A DNA stretch of 64,000 nt from Portulaca oleracea (GCA_029582165.1 CM055874.1:4414114-4478113), one strand, 5' to 3'. Counted from the stretch's first letter, positions 33,859 to 44,794 are shown. Translations and numbers: made by a program. The notes: generated by a model from the letters alone, not told the origin.

Positions 33859-34134
33859 CTAACTTTGCATATTAATTGAACAGTCCTTGCTAAGAATTTG
33901 TACTGGATTCACCTGTCCGATTGCGAATATCTTCTTGTTGGCATTCCTGGTAGTTTTTTCAAGTAATTCCATGTATTTTGCCTCTAGGGGTCTACATGTA
34001 TCCAACAGTCTTCCGTTGTCATAGTCCAAGATCTTGTACTCCTTGGTAATGAAGTCAGCAAACTCGGGAGTAAAGCACCCTGCGGTTGAAAGCACATCAC
34101 ATGGGATCATCTTGGGATTGAGCAAAAAACGCAA
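33859..34134 (-). pseudogene. UGT relic: internal fragment related to UGT-9
   Basis: The 91-aa frame aligns with UGT-9 residues about 187-267: IPC...GCFTPEFADFITKEYKILD against IPC...GCFTQEFSEFIAKEYRVLD, then GRLLDTCR...KYMELLEK and NANKKIFAIGQVNPVQI. Neither the N-terminal His region nor the PSPG box is nearby. Its closest relative is UGT-9, some 23 kb away, not the adjacent UGT-6 or UGT-7, so a UGT-9-type copy once stood here. Confidence 0.8.
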
Positions 34135-34499
34135 GTTATACTGTCCACCGTGATGTATCTATTTAGGTAAACTACATACATTGAAATATATCAACTTTAA
34201 TTGATGAATTTTCATAAACATTTTAAAAATATTGACGAATTTTGTAGAAAACTCATTTACGCTTTGTTCTGATCTTTAGAGGGGTAAGGTAAGCAGAAAT
34301 TTAAGTTTTGTTGGCTTTGAATAATCGAAAATATAAATATTTAGTAGATTATATGTATATCAAATGGTAATTTCCAATTTGATTTCAGTGCCGTTAATTA
34401 TCAAAACAATCGACTTGTTGCTTTCGAAATGGAGATGACACAAGTACAAACAAAAGACGAAGAAGGCGGGAAATGATCATTATCATCCACTAACTATAA

Positions 34500-35000
34500 A
34501 CACTTTCACATTTAAATCAAATTTAGGGTTTCAGTAGCTTCGAGCGTTCATTTAGGGTTTGTAGACTGTAGTTTGTACTGCAGTCTGTTGCCAATTTTGT
34601 TGTTTCATTTTGGGCTGATCCTAATTTGAATGCTACCTTTTTTCAGATTACTTCAATTCTCTTTACTCATCAAGCTCAATGCGAAAGTAATTGAAACACA
34701 TCGGGGTTCTGTCAGATTGCATCGGTTCTCTTGAATCAACGAGATCAACATGAAAGTAATTGCAACGTATGTGTTTCTGGTGAGCTCTTCCATTCGTATT
34801 TCTCTCGATTCATAATCGTCGACTCGGTGTTGATTTTTGCTATGTTGATATCCTTTTCCTTTGTTTTGTTTGAACTGCTTTTGTGATTACTGCATCAGTT
34901 GTTTGTGTGATTTGTTTGAATATGTAATTTTCATAGGGGAAATTCTAATCCCGCAGTATGTGCAATCTGCATATTTCAAATTTGATAAGAAGTGTTGAGT
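34500..35000. repeat. Duplicated flank block, copy A
   Basis: Scattered but collinear similarity to 39560-39860: ATGAAAGTAATTGCAACG with TTCTGGTGAG against CTGAAAGTGATTGTAGCAA with TTCTGGTGAG, then GTTTGTGTGAT and GAATATGT phrases. It lies about 1.1-1.5 kb downstream of UGT-7; copy B has the same relation to the empty UGT site at 40.2 kb. Confidence 0.5.
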
Positions 35001-35265
35001 TTTTAAGTACATAACAAGAACATAACAAAGGGAATTAGACTGAATGAGCCATGTTTCCAGTTTCCACCGCTTTCCAATCTCCCCGTATACAGGTGCTAAT
35101 TATCAGAGATTTAGAAATGACTCTTTTCGTACCCTCATTCCCCAATGAGTTTCATAAGCACTGATTTCATTTCCTACCCACCATTGTTGTCAAACCAAGC
35201 TCTGCTTTCCCCCTTGGTGTATGTTCCTTTGATGGGATTTTCTATGAATGCATTCATGAATGCTA

Positions 35266-35637
35266 TCAATAATTTAGCATGGATTTATCATAGGATGGAA
35301 AATAAGCCACGTAACTAGAGTTTTCTACTATAACTTTACCAAAAGTAAAGCTAATCACACATGAGAAGTTGAGAACTATGTAGGATACTTTGCCAACATC
35401 CTTTTTTTCAGTGAGATTATTAGGAGAAAGGCCAATTGGGCCAATGCATACAAATGCCACAGCCTTGGGCCCCTTCAAGGATGAAAAAGTTTTGTCTATG
35501 TTGGCAACTTGTAACCTTTCAGTCTCCCAGTAGCACATGCAGCTATAATGTACCTCATGATAAAAACACGAATCATAAAATGTAGGGATGAGCAACAAAT
35601 CCGATTCCCCACATACCCACAACCGGTGTGGATCCAA
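35266..35637 (-). other. Unsupported 123-aa frame
   Basis: The frame begins inside the inverted-repeat element at 35583-35710, has no motif and shows Cys/Tyr/Ser-rich AT-driven composition. I regard it as chance, but list it because it is the longest non-UGT frame in its neighbourhood besides the one at 33.1 kb. Confidence 0.1.
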
Positions 35638-35710
35638 TTATATTGGATTGGGACTGGATTGTAAAATCACTCTTGGATTTTAATCGGGTGCTTTGTTTTG
35701 CTCATTCCTA
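35583..35710. mobile_element. hAT-like MITE
   Basis: The left end TAGGGATGAGCAACAAATCC pairs with the reverse complement of the right end, TTAGGAATGAGCAAAACAAA. TAGGGATGAGCAA-type ends are common in plant hAT MITEs. No 8-bp target duplication was confirmed. Confidence 0.55.
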
Positions 35711-35832
35711 ATTCAAGGAATATGCAATTGTTTGATCACTGTATAATTGATTATACAAAACGCTACCGGTGGTTTTTGTTGTTGTGCCCGTGTGTTGTTT
35801 TCTTTCTGTTTCTTGTTTTTTGGGGGGCGCCC

Positions 35833-35846
35833 GGGGGGGGGGGGGG
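35833..35846. repeat. G-run 3' of UGT-7
   Basis: Fourteen G, preceded by GGGGGGCGCCC, lie about 240 bp past the UGT-7 stop; C-rich on the coding strand. Confidence 0.8.
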
Positions 35847-36082
35847 AGACACATAAATCTTTATGCAATAATAACAACAGTAATGCTCAAAATCATATTA
35901 CATAGTAGGATGGTATTTTTTGAATGAAATTAAAACATCTATTGGGAATGACAAAGAGGCTATTAGTCTAGAACAACACATCTTTTTTCCCTCTAAATTG
36001 TGGTGCTGCTCCCATTTGAATCCTCATCTTCCTCGACATTTCTTTCCCGGCAGAGGGGAAGCGGGGGCTGCAGGGTTGAGTT

Positions 36083-37503
36083 TTATCTGGTAATGTGAGC
36101 AATGAAAGACTCCATTTCCAAGTGAGAAGCACCACCATCAGCGACTGAAGCTCGAACAGCCTCGCCTAGTTCTGCTGCCCTTTTCCGTGCCTCTTTTCCT
36201 TCTTGTGATATCATCAGTCTTCTCACCGCATCCTCTATATTGTCTGATGTAACCAGTTCAGGTTGGTGTGCCCAATCCCTGACTGCAATGCCAGTTCGTA
36301 GCACTTCTGTCACCAAAGTGGCATTCAGTGGCTGGTCAGAATGCATTGGCCATGCTGCAATTGGCACCCCCATGCTGATGCTCTCTATGCATGAGTTCCA
36401 CCCGCAGTGACTCATGAACCCACCTGTTGATGGGTGAGCTAGAATTTCCTGCTGGGGTGCCCAATCTCTTACCACCATTCCCCTGTCTTTCACCCTCTCT
36501 TCATACCCTTCTGGCAGCTGAGGCCTTCCACCTTCATCTCCTAAAAATCCATCTCCTTTATCAGCTTTTCTCAGCACCCATATAAACTTCACCCCACTTT
36601 GCTCCAACCCTTTTGCCATCTCTATGATCTGTTCATCGGTCATTGGTGTTATTGATCCGAAGGAGACATATATCACAGAATCCACTTCTTGTTTATCTAG
36701 CCACTCCTGGCATTCATGTCTTTGCTTGTCACTTGTGCTTTTGATTTGCATTGGATGGAAAGGTCCAACGGCAAAGTTCTTCATGTGGCCATAAATTGGT
36801 AGCCTCTCCAGGAGCTCCAAATATCTACCCTCAATAACCCTGCTCGTATTGAACAGTCTTCCAGATTGAAAGTGCAGAAACTCCATTTGTTTATACACAA
36901 AGCTCAACATTTCTGGGGTGAAGCAGCCTTCTGTAGATGGAATGTTTGTTGGGATATCAGACTCGAGTGGAAAAGGTTTTTCAGGTAGGCTTTCCCAGAA
37001 AATCATAGATGTATACAAAGCCGAGACTGGAATCAGCATGTATACCTCAGCATTTGGGATGAGTCCTACATCTTGAACAACTGAAGCAATGGTGGTGTCA
37101 TGAATTATGACAATCCTCTTAAACTTGGGTGAAAGGTCTTGTAATAGTTGGAAAAGCGGTTCGCGGAGCTGCAGAGAAGCATCAAAAAGGGGCTGTAGGT
37201 GGGCTGGGAAATGTGTGGATGGATTTGGGTTTGGAGGGGGTGAGCTGTATGGAGGGAGCTGCAGGTCATGAAAATTTTTTGGGATGTTTCTGGATCCCAA
37301 CCATGGAACCTTAGTTTCGCTTGGCGGTTATGGATGGCAGGTCCAGTGTAGTGAACTGGTACGCCATAGGAGGCTATGCGGTGAGAGAGATGGAGGAATT
37401 GGTTGAGATGGCTTTGGGCTGGGAGGGGCACCATGACAACAGCTACTTGAGCTGTTTTGTGACCGTTTTGGTCGCCATCTTTGCACCAGTTTTCGCCTCC
37501 CAT
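36083..37503 (-). pseudogene. UGT-7: UGT93-like gene with a net 4-base deletion early in the frame
   Basis: The N-terminal frame from 37503 ([12 protein letters not shown], catalytic His32 in PAQSHLNQ) is collinear with its paralogs through DPETSQKI (about residue 77), then shifts. The rest continues in a second frame with [23 protein letters not shown], a complete PSPG box and an ITR end. At the junction UGT-8 reads AAAAAAATCAAGTTCCATGA, while this copy reads AAAAAATTTTCATGA: four bases are missing within 37271-37282. Restored length is 474 codons, exactly that of UGT-4, 5 and 8. The promoter looks intact, so a transcript with an early stop is likely if the shift is real. Confidence 0.85.
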
Positions 37504-37535
37504 TCTGAGTCTGATTTTTGTGTATGATATTGTGC

Positions 37536-37560
37536 AGTTATATATTGCTTATATACTACT
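37536..37560 (-). promoter_or_regulatory. Twin TATA boxes of UGT-7
   Basis: The minus strand reads AGTAGTATATAAGC followed by AATATATAACTGCAC. The family core (AGTAGTATATAACTGCAC in UGT-2) looks split by a short internal duplication, giving two TATA motifs 33-57 bp upstream of the ATG. Confidence 0.55.
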
Positions 37561-37572
37561 TGTGTCACAGAG

Positions 37573-37592
37573 CCCCCCCCCCCCCCCCCCCC
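37573..37592. repeat. 20-base C-run upstream of UGT-7
   Basis: Twenty consecutive C lie 70-89 bp upstream of the ATG at 37503, directly behind the TATA boxes. On the coding strand it is a G-run, so it could form a G-quadruplex. Confidence 0.85.
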
Positions 37593-37686
37593 TCCTCTCT
37601 CTTTATTGTTAGGCCTATTGATTGTTTTCTATTTGGGGATTGACAATGTTTACCTATCAGTTAAGCCGCATTGGTGTGGTTATTTC

Positions 37687-37873
37687 CTATGTTACTCAGA
37701 CTCGGGTACGCGTGTCCATATCGGACACGGATACAGGTGTCGAACTCAACTACTTTAAAGAAATTTTATACATGTTCAGTGTAATTTGAAGTGTCAGAGT
37801 GTCGTACCCTTGTCTGGGTATCAAGGGTCCGACACGGGTATGGCAGGGAAAATGAAGTGTCGGAGTAACATAG
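37687..37873. mobile_element. Complete CTATGTTACTC MITE upstream of UGT-7
   Basis: The left end CTATGTTACTCAGACTCGG pairs with the reverse complement of the right end, CTATGTTACTCCGACACTTC. The 187-bp interior contains GTGTCCATATCGGACACGGA, itself a palindrome. It sits about 185 bp upstream of the ATG, close to where its relative lies upstream of UGT-5. Confidence 0.8.
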
Positions 37874-37961
37874 ATTATTTCAAGCTGTTATGACGCATCA
37901 CCTGCCTTTTTAATGCGAAAAGAATAACAATAGTCCTTTTAGATGTGCTAAATCAAGACAC

Positions 37962-38103
37962 AGTATCAGTTGTCTTATATTATAGTACACAACATTATGT
38001 TTTAATGAGAAAATGACTAGTGGTATGGGGTTCTTTTGTAGTTTTTAGTACTGCAGATTTAAGATTAGTGGTCAAAGCAAAGATAAGAGGATATTTCTCC
38101 TTC
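37962..38103. repeat. UGT-7 5' flank shared with the empty site and UGT-8
   Basis: The block aligns with 40295-40440 (both contain ATCAGTTGTCTTATA and an AAAGATAAGAGGATATTTCTC-like phrase, GGTCAAAGCAAAG against CGTCAAATCAAAG) and partly with 43900-43980. Confidence 0.65.
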
Positions 38104-39559
38104 TAGTAGTACAAGATAAAGGGAACTTGTGGATTGGTCCATCTTACCGAAAGAACAAAACAAAACCATAAGAGTCACATTTCAACTGAATATGGGGCAT
38201 ACCTATTCCAGCACATGTTGTCCTTTCACAATTGCTAATGCCAACAATATTGACAGCAGAAAGAAGAAAGTTGGCAAACCCTTATATTTTTCACATGCCA
38301 AGCAATCTACTCTGCTCCAACCCTTTTGTTTTGTTCTGATGCAGATTCTTAATAAATCATAATATTCTTGATCGTATTATTAATGTATTTATTTTCCTAC
38401 AAAAAAAAAAATCATAATATTGCTGTGAGCTTCTTTATTGTTTTGGCATTCTTGATTAAAATGGGATGAAGGTTATTTTTTGATTCTGAATCTGCAGATT
38501 AAAGCAAAATTTTCCAGATAGTGCTGAATATAATCAATAAAGAATGTGGAAACTTATTAGGAGTGCACCTGTATTAATAAAATCCTAGGATATTTTGTTA
38601 GTTGTTATTTACTCTTTATGTATTTCTAGGTAGGAAGCTAAGTTACAATCTATCAAATCCACTTGTTTGTGTTTTTGTCACCGAGACAAGAATTAATGAG
38701 TGGCAATTAAATTAGTGTTATTGTCTTCTTGACTTCTCTTAGGAAATATAGTTTGTTTTGGACTTTTAGGATTTGGATGCTGTCACTGTTTTATTTGACA
38801 GCAGTTTGTATTATTTGTGGATACTGTTCTTTTAGAATAAATCAGGTGACAAACATCATAGTTTGATCCTCCTCTTTTCTATTTCAAGTTGAAGTTCTTA
38901 AAAGTTTGATGAGCCAATTCTAATTATTATCTCAAAGTTGTAGGTTCATAATACTCACACAAATTATCACTGAATTTGATGGTAGCATAGACTTAGAAGT
39001 AAGTAATGTCGTAAATTCGAGACACGATGATGAAATAGGTTATTTATTGAATGTGATGGTTGCATGAAAACTGAATGTATATCATATCATTTCCTTGTGG
39101 TAGGTAATGATGTGGATAAAACAAAACAATCACACACCATTGCATTGTCAAGTCAAAACTAATTAGACCCAATGATGGTTCAAAATTCATGTTATACCTA
39201 TCTTTTATCTCCCAAGTTGGACTCTTGACGTCAAAACTTGAGAAAACAACGAAAAAAAATCAGCCACATAGCATTTCTCATAAATACATATGTGTTTGTT
39301 CTCTCCTTCATCATCATACGTTCCTGGTTCCTTATTGGTTGAACAATATTAGGTAACTCTATATTCCTGTTATATCTGCTTCATGATTGTGCACCTTTTT
39401 TCACAGCCTAGCAAATTCGGCTAATTTGGTTAGACAAAATGTGCTATCACTTGCTGGTGTTATGCCCTCTTTCTCTGTCTCTGACTGTCGTCCTTCATCC
39501 CTTTTCCTTCTCCGTTTACGCCTAAATTTTTATTTATTTATTTTACTCATATCTGTTCA
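38104..39559. other. Non-coding spacer
   Basis: AT-rich DNA with an A-run near 38399-38411 and repeated ATCATAATATT phrases on each side of it. The 77-aa plus frame at 38129 and the 63-aa frame at 39387 are isolated and not protein-like. Confidence 0.35.
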
Positions 39560-39860
39560 ATGTTTTTGTTTGAGTTAGGATTAATTTTCACTAGATTCGT
39601 ATTTCTTGTGAGATTATTTCAGTGGTCACCGCTCAACAACACTCGATCTGAAAGTGATTGTAGCAAAGCGAGATGTTCTGGTGAGAACCATTCTACATAA
39701 TTTGCATCACTTGATCTACCTGATTTTGAGAGTCCATGCATAAGTCCCTGTTGATCTTGCAAAATTGTGCATCCTTTCCTATTTTTTTTCTGTTGCACTC
39801 ATTTTGTGACCATATTGATTGTTTGTCTGATCAGTTGGGAATATGTGTGGTATGGTATGT
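39560..39860. repeat. Duplicated flank block, copy B
   Basis: Partner of 34500-35000; see the shared GAAAGT-ATTG, TTCTGGTGAG and GTTTGT-TGAT phrases. Confidence 0.5.
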
Positions 39861-40115
39861 GTATTATAATTGGTCAAGAAGTTCTGTGTTTACACCTGCC
39901 TGCATTTAGCTTTCACGGAACCCCAGTGGGAGATGCAGCTTGTGCCATGTATGGAGTATAACCTAAAGTTTGTTACATAATCAGTAGAGTATTCATTATA
40001 ATCAATATTCAATTTTCTGCACAAATGATCATACCAATGCTAATACTTACAGTTAAGATCTTTTTCTTTTACTTTAACCCTCCTAGTCGTAGACAAGTAC
40101 GTTCTATTCATTAGG

Positions 40116-40440
40116 TAAGTAATTATCAAAATCCATTGATACGGCTCATGTATTGATTCTTCCGAAACGATGGCCATCCATGATATGCTTTCAGAAATGA
40201 ACTCGAACATCTTATGGTAGTGACAAAGAGACTAGAACACAAGGTGGTGAAAGAGATAAGAATCGTCCCTATCAATTTGCTGCATAATGAGGTGGTAATC
40301 AGTTGTCTTATAGGAAATTCTGGCTACATTTGTTTTATTGTGAAAATAAAAATAGTATGGGAATCATTTTGTGGTAGATTTATATAGAAGGCTAAGAAGA
40401 GTCGTCAAATCAAAGGCAAGAGATATTTTCTCACCCCTCT
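40116..40440 (-). pseudogene. Empty UGT site: 3' and 5' flanks joined, gene body missing
   Basis: About 40120-40250 matches the 3' flank of UGT-8 at 41968-42100 (TAATTATCAAAA-CCA, GATTCTTCC-AAAC-ATGG, ATCCATGAT-TGCTT and GACAAAGAG phrases). About 40295-40440 matches the 5' flank of UGT-7 at 37962-38103. Only about 45 bp lie between, where a ~1.4-kb gene plus proximal promoter should be. I infer a deleted array member. No coding remnant is visible. Confidence 0.6.
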
Positions 40441-40646
40441 ACCCCAGAAAAAAAAAGGAAAAAAAAGTGCCTGACTGCACTAGCGAATTATGCTTCATTT
40501 TACTTTTTCTTTTTTTTCTTTGTCTTTTTTTGGACTACAGCCTAGCTGATGCCCACCAGAAAACGGGTGTTTATAATTTTAGGCATTAGTTCTTTTGAAA
40601 ATGGGTTCATTTATCGTTTGTTATTAGTAGTGTAGCTTGTTTTGAT

Positions 40647-41560
40647 TTTCTTTTTTTTTTTTGGAAACAAGGCAAAATATTGCACTTAACTAAAATATCC
40701 TATTACAACACATAAATACCCTCAACCCTCCTAATCTAAAGCTAGAGCTAGCCTGGTCAGCCACAAAGGGCCAACCCCACAAAAAACCTGCATCGATCTG
40801 AATATAGACTATAACCCATATACATTCATCATTGGCAGCTCTAGCCCAAAACTTGCAAAAAGCCCAAGGAGAAGAACAAAGAAAAGATTGAGGCCCTGAA
40901 TCATCATCTGCACGATGCTGTTGCTTTGACCTCAACTTCACCTCATACAGGAAGGTTTGTTCATCCAGTTCCAAGGCCATGTTAATAGATCTAGGGGACT
41001 CAAGTTTGCCGAAGGGCTATAGTCGAAGGGCAATTATGAAAGAAGTGCAAATGAGTTTCATGAGACTAACTACAGATAGTACAGAAAGGATTTACGGAAT
41101 TGATTCTCTTGTGAAGATTGTGACCAAGAGGAAGAGACTCATGAGCCATCGTCGAAAGGCAATACTTCATTTTTGAGGGAATCTTAAGGAGCTTGATAAG
41201 TTTAAAGATAGAAGAGGTGGGCTTAGGGAACTCCTTAAGGGCCTTGCATACATTAGCAACACAAAATTTAGAGTAATTATTGGCCTACCAGTACTCAGAA
41301 TCTAGAGGTAAAGGGTCAGGAGGCAAGGGGTATATTCCATGATTTCATGCATTAAAACGTTTCAGATAGTTAACATACTACATTCCCACCTACTATTTTC
41401 AATGAAATTAGCAACTCGAGCATGGCTAAGGGTGAGGATATGTAACCATATTTCAAGCAATGGGACTAGACGTAAGCCAATTATCAAACCAGAAAAACAC
41501 AGCCTGACCGGTCCCAATTCTTTTTGAAAATATGTGAAACAAAGAACTCTTTGGTTAGTG
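40647..41560 (-). mobile_element. L1-type LINE 3' end
   Basis: A T-run at 40652-40665 is the reversed poly-A tail. Reading the minus strand upstream of it, about 41165-40990 gives a degraded zinc-knuckle-like (zf-RVT) stretch: HESLPLGHNLHKRINSVNPF, then CTIC, SHETHLHFFHNCPS, as at the end of plant L1 reverse transcriptases. The 96-aa frame at 40690-40980 follows. Stops and frame changes show it is dead. The 5' limit is uncertain. Confidence 0.6.
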
Positions 41561-41654
41561 AGAGACTAAGCCACAAAGGGGAATGATAAGGTTTATGGAA
41601 GCAAATTCAAAGGAGGAATTGTGAAGATACTTTTGGCACATTCTATTTATCAGG

Positions 41655-41966
41655 TTAGGCCATGTTCTTTTGGAGTATAGGTAGGTAAGTAGGTAAGGTA
41701 AGGTAAGTAAAGTAGCGAAGTTAGTAAAGTTGTGTAAGTCAATGAGATAAGTCACATCAGTCACATCAATTATTAAATATATAAATTTTTGAATAAGGTA
41801 GTGTGAGTAAGGTAAGCTATATTGGTTACATCACTTGTTAAATATATAAATTTTTAAATATATATTATGTATGGTAGATAAGACAGTTTGAGAATAGGTA
41901 AGTAAAAGTAGGTAAAGTTAGTAAGTTAGGTTAAATTTAAATAACATCTGAAAAAAAGGGCCTTAG
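41655..41966. mobile_element. Harbinger-like MITE next to the UGT-8 3' flank
   Basis: The left end TTAGGCCATGTTCTTTTGGA pairs with the reverse complement of the right end, CTAAGGCCCTTTTTTTCAGA. The interior has GGTAAGTAGGTAAGGTAAGG repeats, as in the relative at 52027-52270. Confidence 0.65.
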
Positions 41967-42235
41967 TAATTATCAAAAGCCAATGGTAATTCTTATACAT
42001 TGATTCTTCCCAAACAATGGTGAGATGACATAATGATGGCTATCCATGATTTGCTTCTAGAAATGAAACTAGAGCATCCTACAGTAATGACAAAGAGGCT
42101 TGAAGAACACATGCTATTTTTCATCCTTCCAATTGTAGCACATCTTGATCAAACCTGCTCCTTGAAGCAGGCAACAAGAATTCCCGTTTTTCTCTCCCTC
42201 CCTTTTTTTCGAGATACCTTTTTATGGGTTGATTT

Positions 42236-43660
42236 TTATCTAGTTATGTGGGCAACGAAAGACTCCATTTCCAAGCTAGACGCACCACCTTCAGCAACTG
42301 AAGCTCGAACAGCCTTGCCTAGTTCTGCTGCCCTTTTCCTTGTCTCCTTTCCTACTTCCGATGCCATCAGTCTTGTTACGACGTCTTTTATTGTGTGTGA
42401 TGTAACCAGCTCAGCTTGGTGTGCCCAATCCCTGACTGCAAAGCCAGTTTGTAGCACTTCTGTTACCAAAGTTGCATTCTGTGGTTGGTCAGAGTGCATT
42501 GGCCATGCAGCAATTGGCACTCCCATGCTGATGCTCTCTATGCATGAATTCCACCCGCAGTGACTCATGAACCCACCTGTTGATTGGTGAGCCAGAATTT
42601 CCAGCTGAGGTGCCCAGTTTGTTACCACCATTCCCCTGTCTTTCACCCTCTCTTCATACCCTTCTGGCAGCTGAGGGTTTTCCCCTTCATCTCCTAAAAA
42701 TACATCACCTTTATCGGCTGGTCTAAGTACCCATATAAACCTCTGCCCGCTTTGTTCCAGCCCTTTTGCCAGCTCTCTGATCTGCTCGTCAGACATTGAT
42801 GTCGTCGATCCAAAGGAGACATATATCACTGAATTCTCAGCCTGATTGTCTAGCCATCCTAGGCATTCATGTTTTTGCTTGTCATTTGTGCTTTTGATTT
42901 CTACCGGGTTCAATGGACCAATAGCAAAGTTCTTCATGTTGCCGTTGGCTGGCAGCCTCTCTAGTAGCTCTAAATATCTACCATCTGTCACCCTGCATGT
43001 ATTGAACAGTCTTGCAGATTGGAAGTCGAGGAACTCGACTTGCTTGGATATGAATTCTAAGAACTCAGGGGTTAAGCAGCTTTCAAGGGAGGGAACATTT
43101 GTAGGGATATCAGAATCAAGCTGAAAGGGTTTTTCATCTAGTGTCTCCCACATGGACATAAAAATGTGAAAACCCGAGGTCGGAACAAACATGTAAGTCT
43201 CAGCATTTGGGATGAGCTTTACATCCTGAATAACTGAACCTATTGTCATATCATGGATTATGACAATCCTCTTAAACTTTTGCGAGAGGTCTCGAAAAAG
43301 TTCGAAGAGGGGTTCGCGGAGCTGCATGGAAGCATCCCAAAGAGGCTGGAGTTGCGCTGGGAAACGCGTGGATGCGTTTGGGTTCGGAGGGGGTGAGCTG
43401 TAGGGAGGGAGCTGCAGGTCATGGAACTTGATTTTTTCGGAATTTTGCGGGTCCCACCCTTGGAACCGTAACTTGGCTTGGCGGTTGTGGATGGCTGAAC
43501 CAGCATAGTGAACTGGTAAACCGTAGGAGCTTATCCGGTGCGATAGATGGAGAAATTGGTTGAGATGGCCTTGGGCTAGTAGGGGCACCATGACCACAGC
43601 TACTTGACCTAATTTTTGCACATTTTGGTTGGTCTTTTGATAGCAACTTTGGCCTTCCAT
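42236..43660 (-). CDS. UGT-8: zeatin O-glucosyltransferase-like UDP-glycosyltransferase
   Basis: The single exon encodes 474 aa starting MEGQSCYQKT. Catalytic His32 lies in LAQGHLNQ (Pro to Leu in the usual PLPAQG), Asp137 in IIHD, VSFGS at 281-285 and the PSPG box at 349-392 ending HSDQ. The following PRN is PQN, outside the box. Its nearest relative is UGT-7 (shared HRIx[27 protein letters not shown] and AHQxELVTS). All key residues are present. Its TATA motif is weaker than in its relatives. Confidence 0.93.
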   Translation of the reverse strand: MEGQSCYQKTNQNVQKLGQVAVVMVPLLAQGHLNQFLHLSHRISSYGLPVHYAGSAIHNRQAKLRFQGWDPQNSEKIKFHDLQLPPYSSPPPNPNASTRFPAQLQPLWDASMQLREPLFELFRDLSQKFKRIVIIHDMTIGSVIQDVKLIPNAETYMFVPTSGFHIFMSMWETLDEKPFQLDSDIPTNVPSLESCLTPEFLEFISKQVEFLDFQSARLFNTCRVTDGRYLELLERLPANGNMKNFAIGPLNPVEIKSTNDKQKHECLGWLDNQAENSVIYVSFGSTTSMSDEQIRELAKGLEQSGQRFIWVLRPADKGDVFLGDEGENPQLPEGYEERVKDRGMVVTNWAPQLEILAHQSTGGFMSHCGWNSCIESISMGVPIAAWPMHSDQPQNATLVTEVLQTGFAVRDWAHQAELVTSHTIKDVVTRLMASEVGKETRKRAAELGKAVRASVAEGGASSLEMESFVAHITR

Positions 43661-43700
43661 TTTGGATCAAATTTTGGGGCTAGGATGTTGGAAGGAGATC

Positions 43701-43716
43701 ACTTATGTACTACTAA
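43701..43716 (-). promoter_or_regulatory. Decayed core promoter of UGT-8
   Basis: The minus strand reads AGTAGTACATAAGTGATC where relatives read AGTAGTATATAACTGCAC: TATATAA has become TACATAA, 41-56 bp upstream of the ATG at 43660. Confidence 0.45.
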
Positions 43717-44794
43717 TTTGTTGCAGAAGTGTGTTTTCTTTTCTTTCTATCAGGTTCATTGTGCAGAGGACTTTTACCAATGAATCCGTTTTGTGTCTTT
43801 AGCAGCTTCTGTGATGTTTTAGTCTTGCACGGCTGCTGCCTTTTTAGATAAGAAGAGTCCTTTATTGTGTGCTGCGTAATGATTTTGGTAAATATTATTT
43901 GTCTCATTGGCAAAGTCTCCATTAGATTTCTAGTGAGAAAATGACTGAAGGTAGGAAGAGATTTCTCTCCACTTTGGTGAATCATGCTTCGTTGCACTGC
44001 ATCGGTTAAATACGTTAAGCTTTTTAATTATTTTTTAAAATCTACAAAATTTACAAAATCTTGATTATCTAATTATATTAAATCTACACTTTCTTTTTAA
44101 TTTAGTTGGACATACTTGATTATCTAATCAAATCTACAAAATCTTATTATTAACTAATTAATCTTTTTAAATTATTTTTGTGGCATATTTGATGGCACAT
44201 TTGATGGCTTTTTGATCTGTAAATCTTTTGAGATTAGTTCTTTTGAAATAAAAGAAAATAATATTTGAAATTAAGTTGTAACTGGTTAAAAAAAGCAATC
44301 TTCAAAAAAAATTTTTTTTTTGGGTTATTCATTAGGTTATAACTTCTTGTTGTGGCATATTTGATGGATTTTTGAAATTAAGTGGCATATTTGACTAATT
44401 AAAAAGTTTGGTTGCAAAATAGATTAAAATTGAAACTTTTATGGCATTGGAATCATTTATCTCTTGTAAAGTACCTAGCCATCTGTTGAATGGATATCTG
44501 TTTATTTGAAGTGTTTGGTTGAGTTTATGAAACCTGATTAGCGTCGTGTCGTTTGTTATAGATTGTATCTGTTCTGCAGCCTATGGATCATGAGAAGTGA
44601 AAATTGTTAGGGACTTCCTTGATACAGTAGAATGGAATCAATTTGCGATCACCACTCTTTGCACCATCACTTGAGATTGTGCCAAAGGGGAAGGGGTGAA
44701 TTTCAATCTTTGACGGACTGGTAATATATACTACAGCCGAAAGTGTAGCACTAGAGTTCTATACTTCAAGTGATGGCATCCATGGATGCCTCAA
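43717..44794. other. Upstream flank of UGT-8
   Basis: About 43900-43980 resembles the UGT-7 5' flank (GTGAGAAAATGACT, then AGATTTCTCTCC). The rest is AT-rich with short tandem phrases (CTACAAAATCTTGATTATCT; TGTGGCATATTTGATGG). No gene is supported. Confidence 0.4.

Noticed and set aside
35266..35637. 123-aa minus-strand frame as a gene
   Set aside because: It starts inside a MITE, lacks any motif and is AT-driven in composition.
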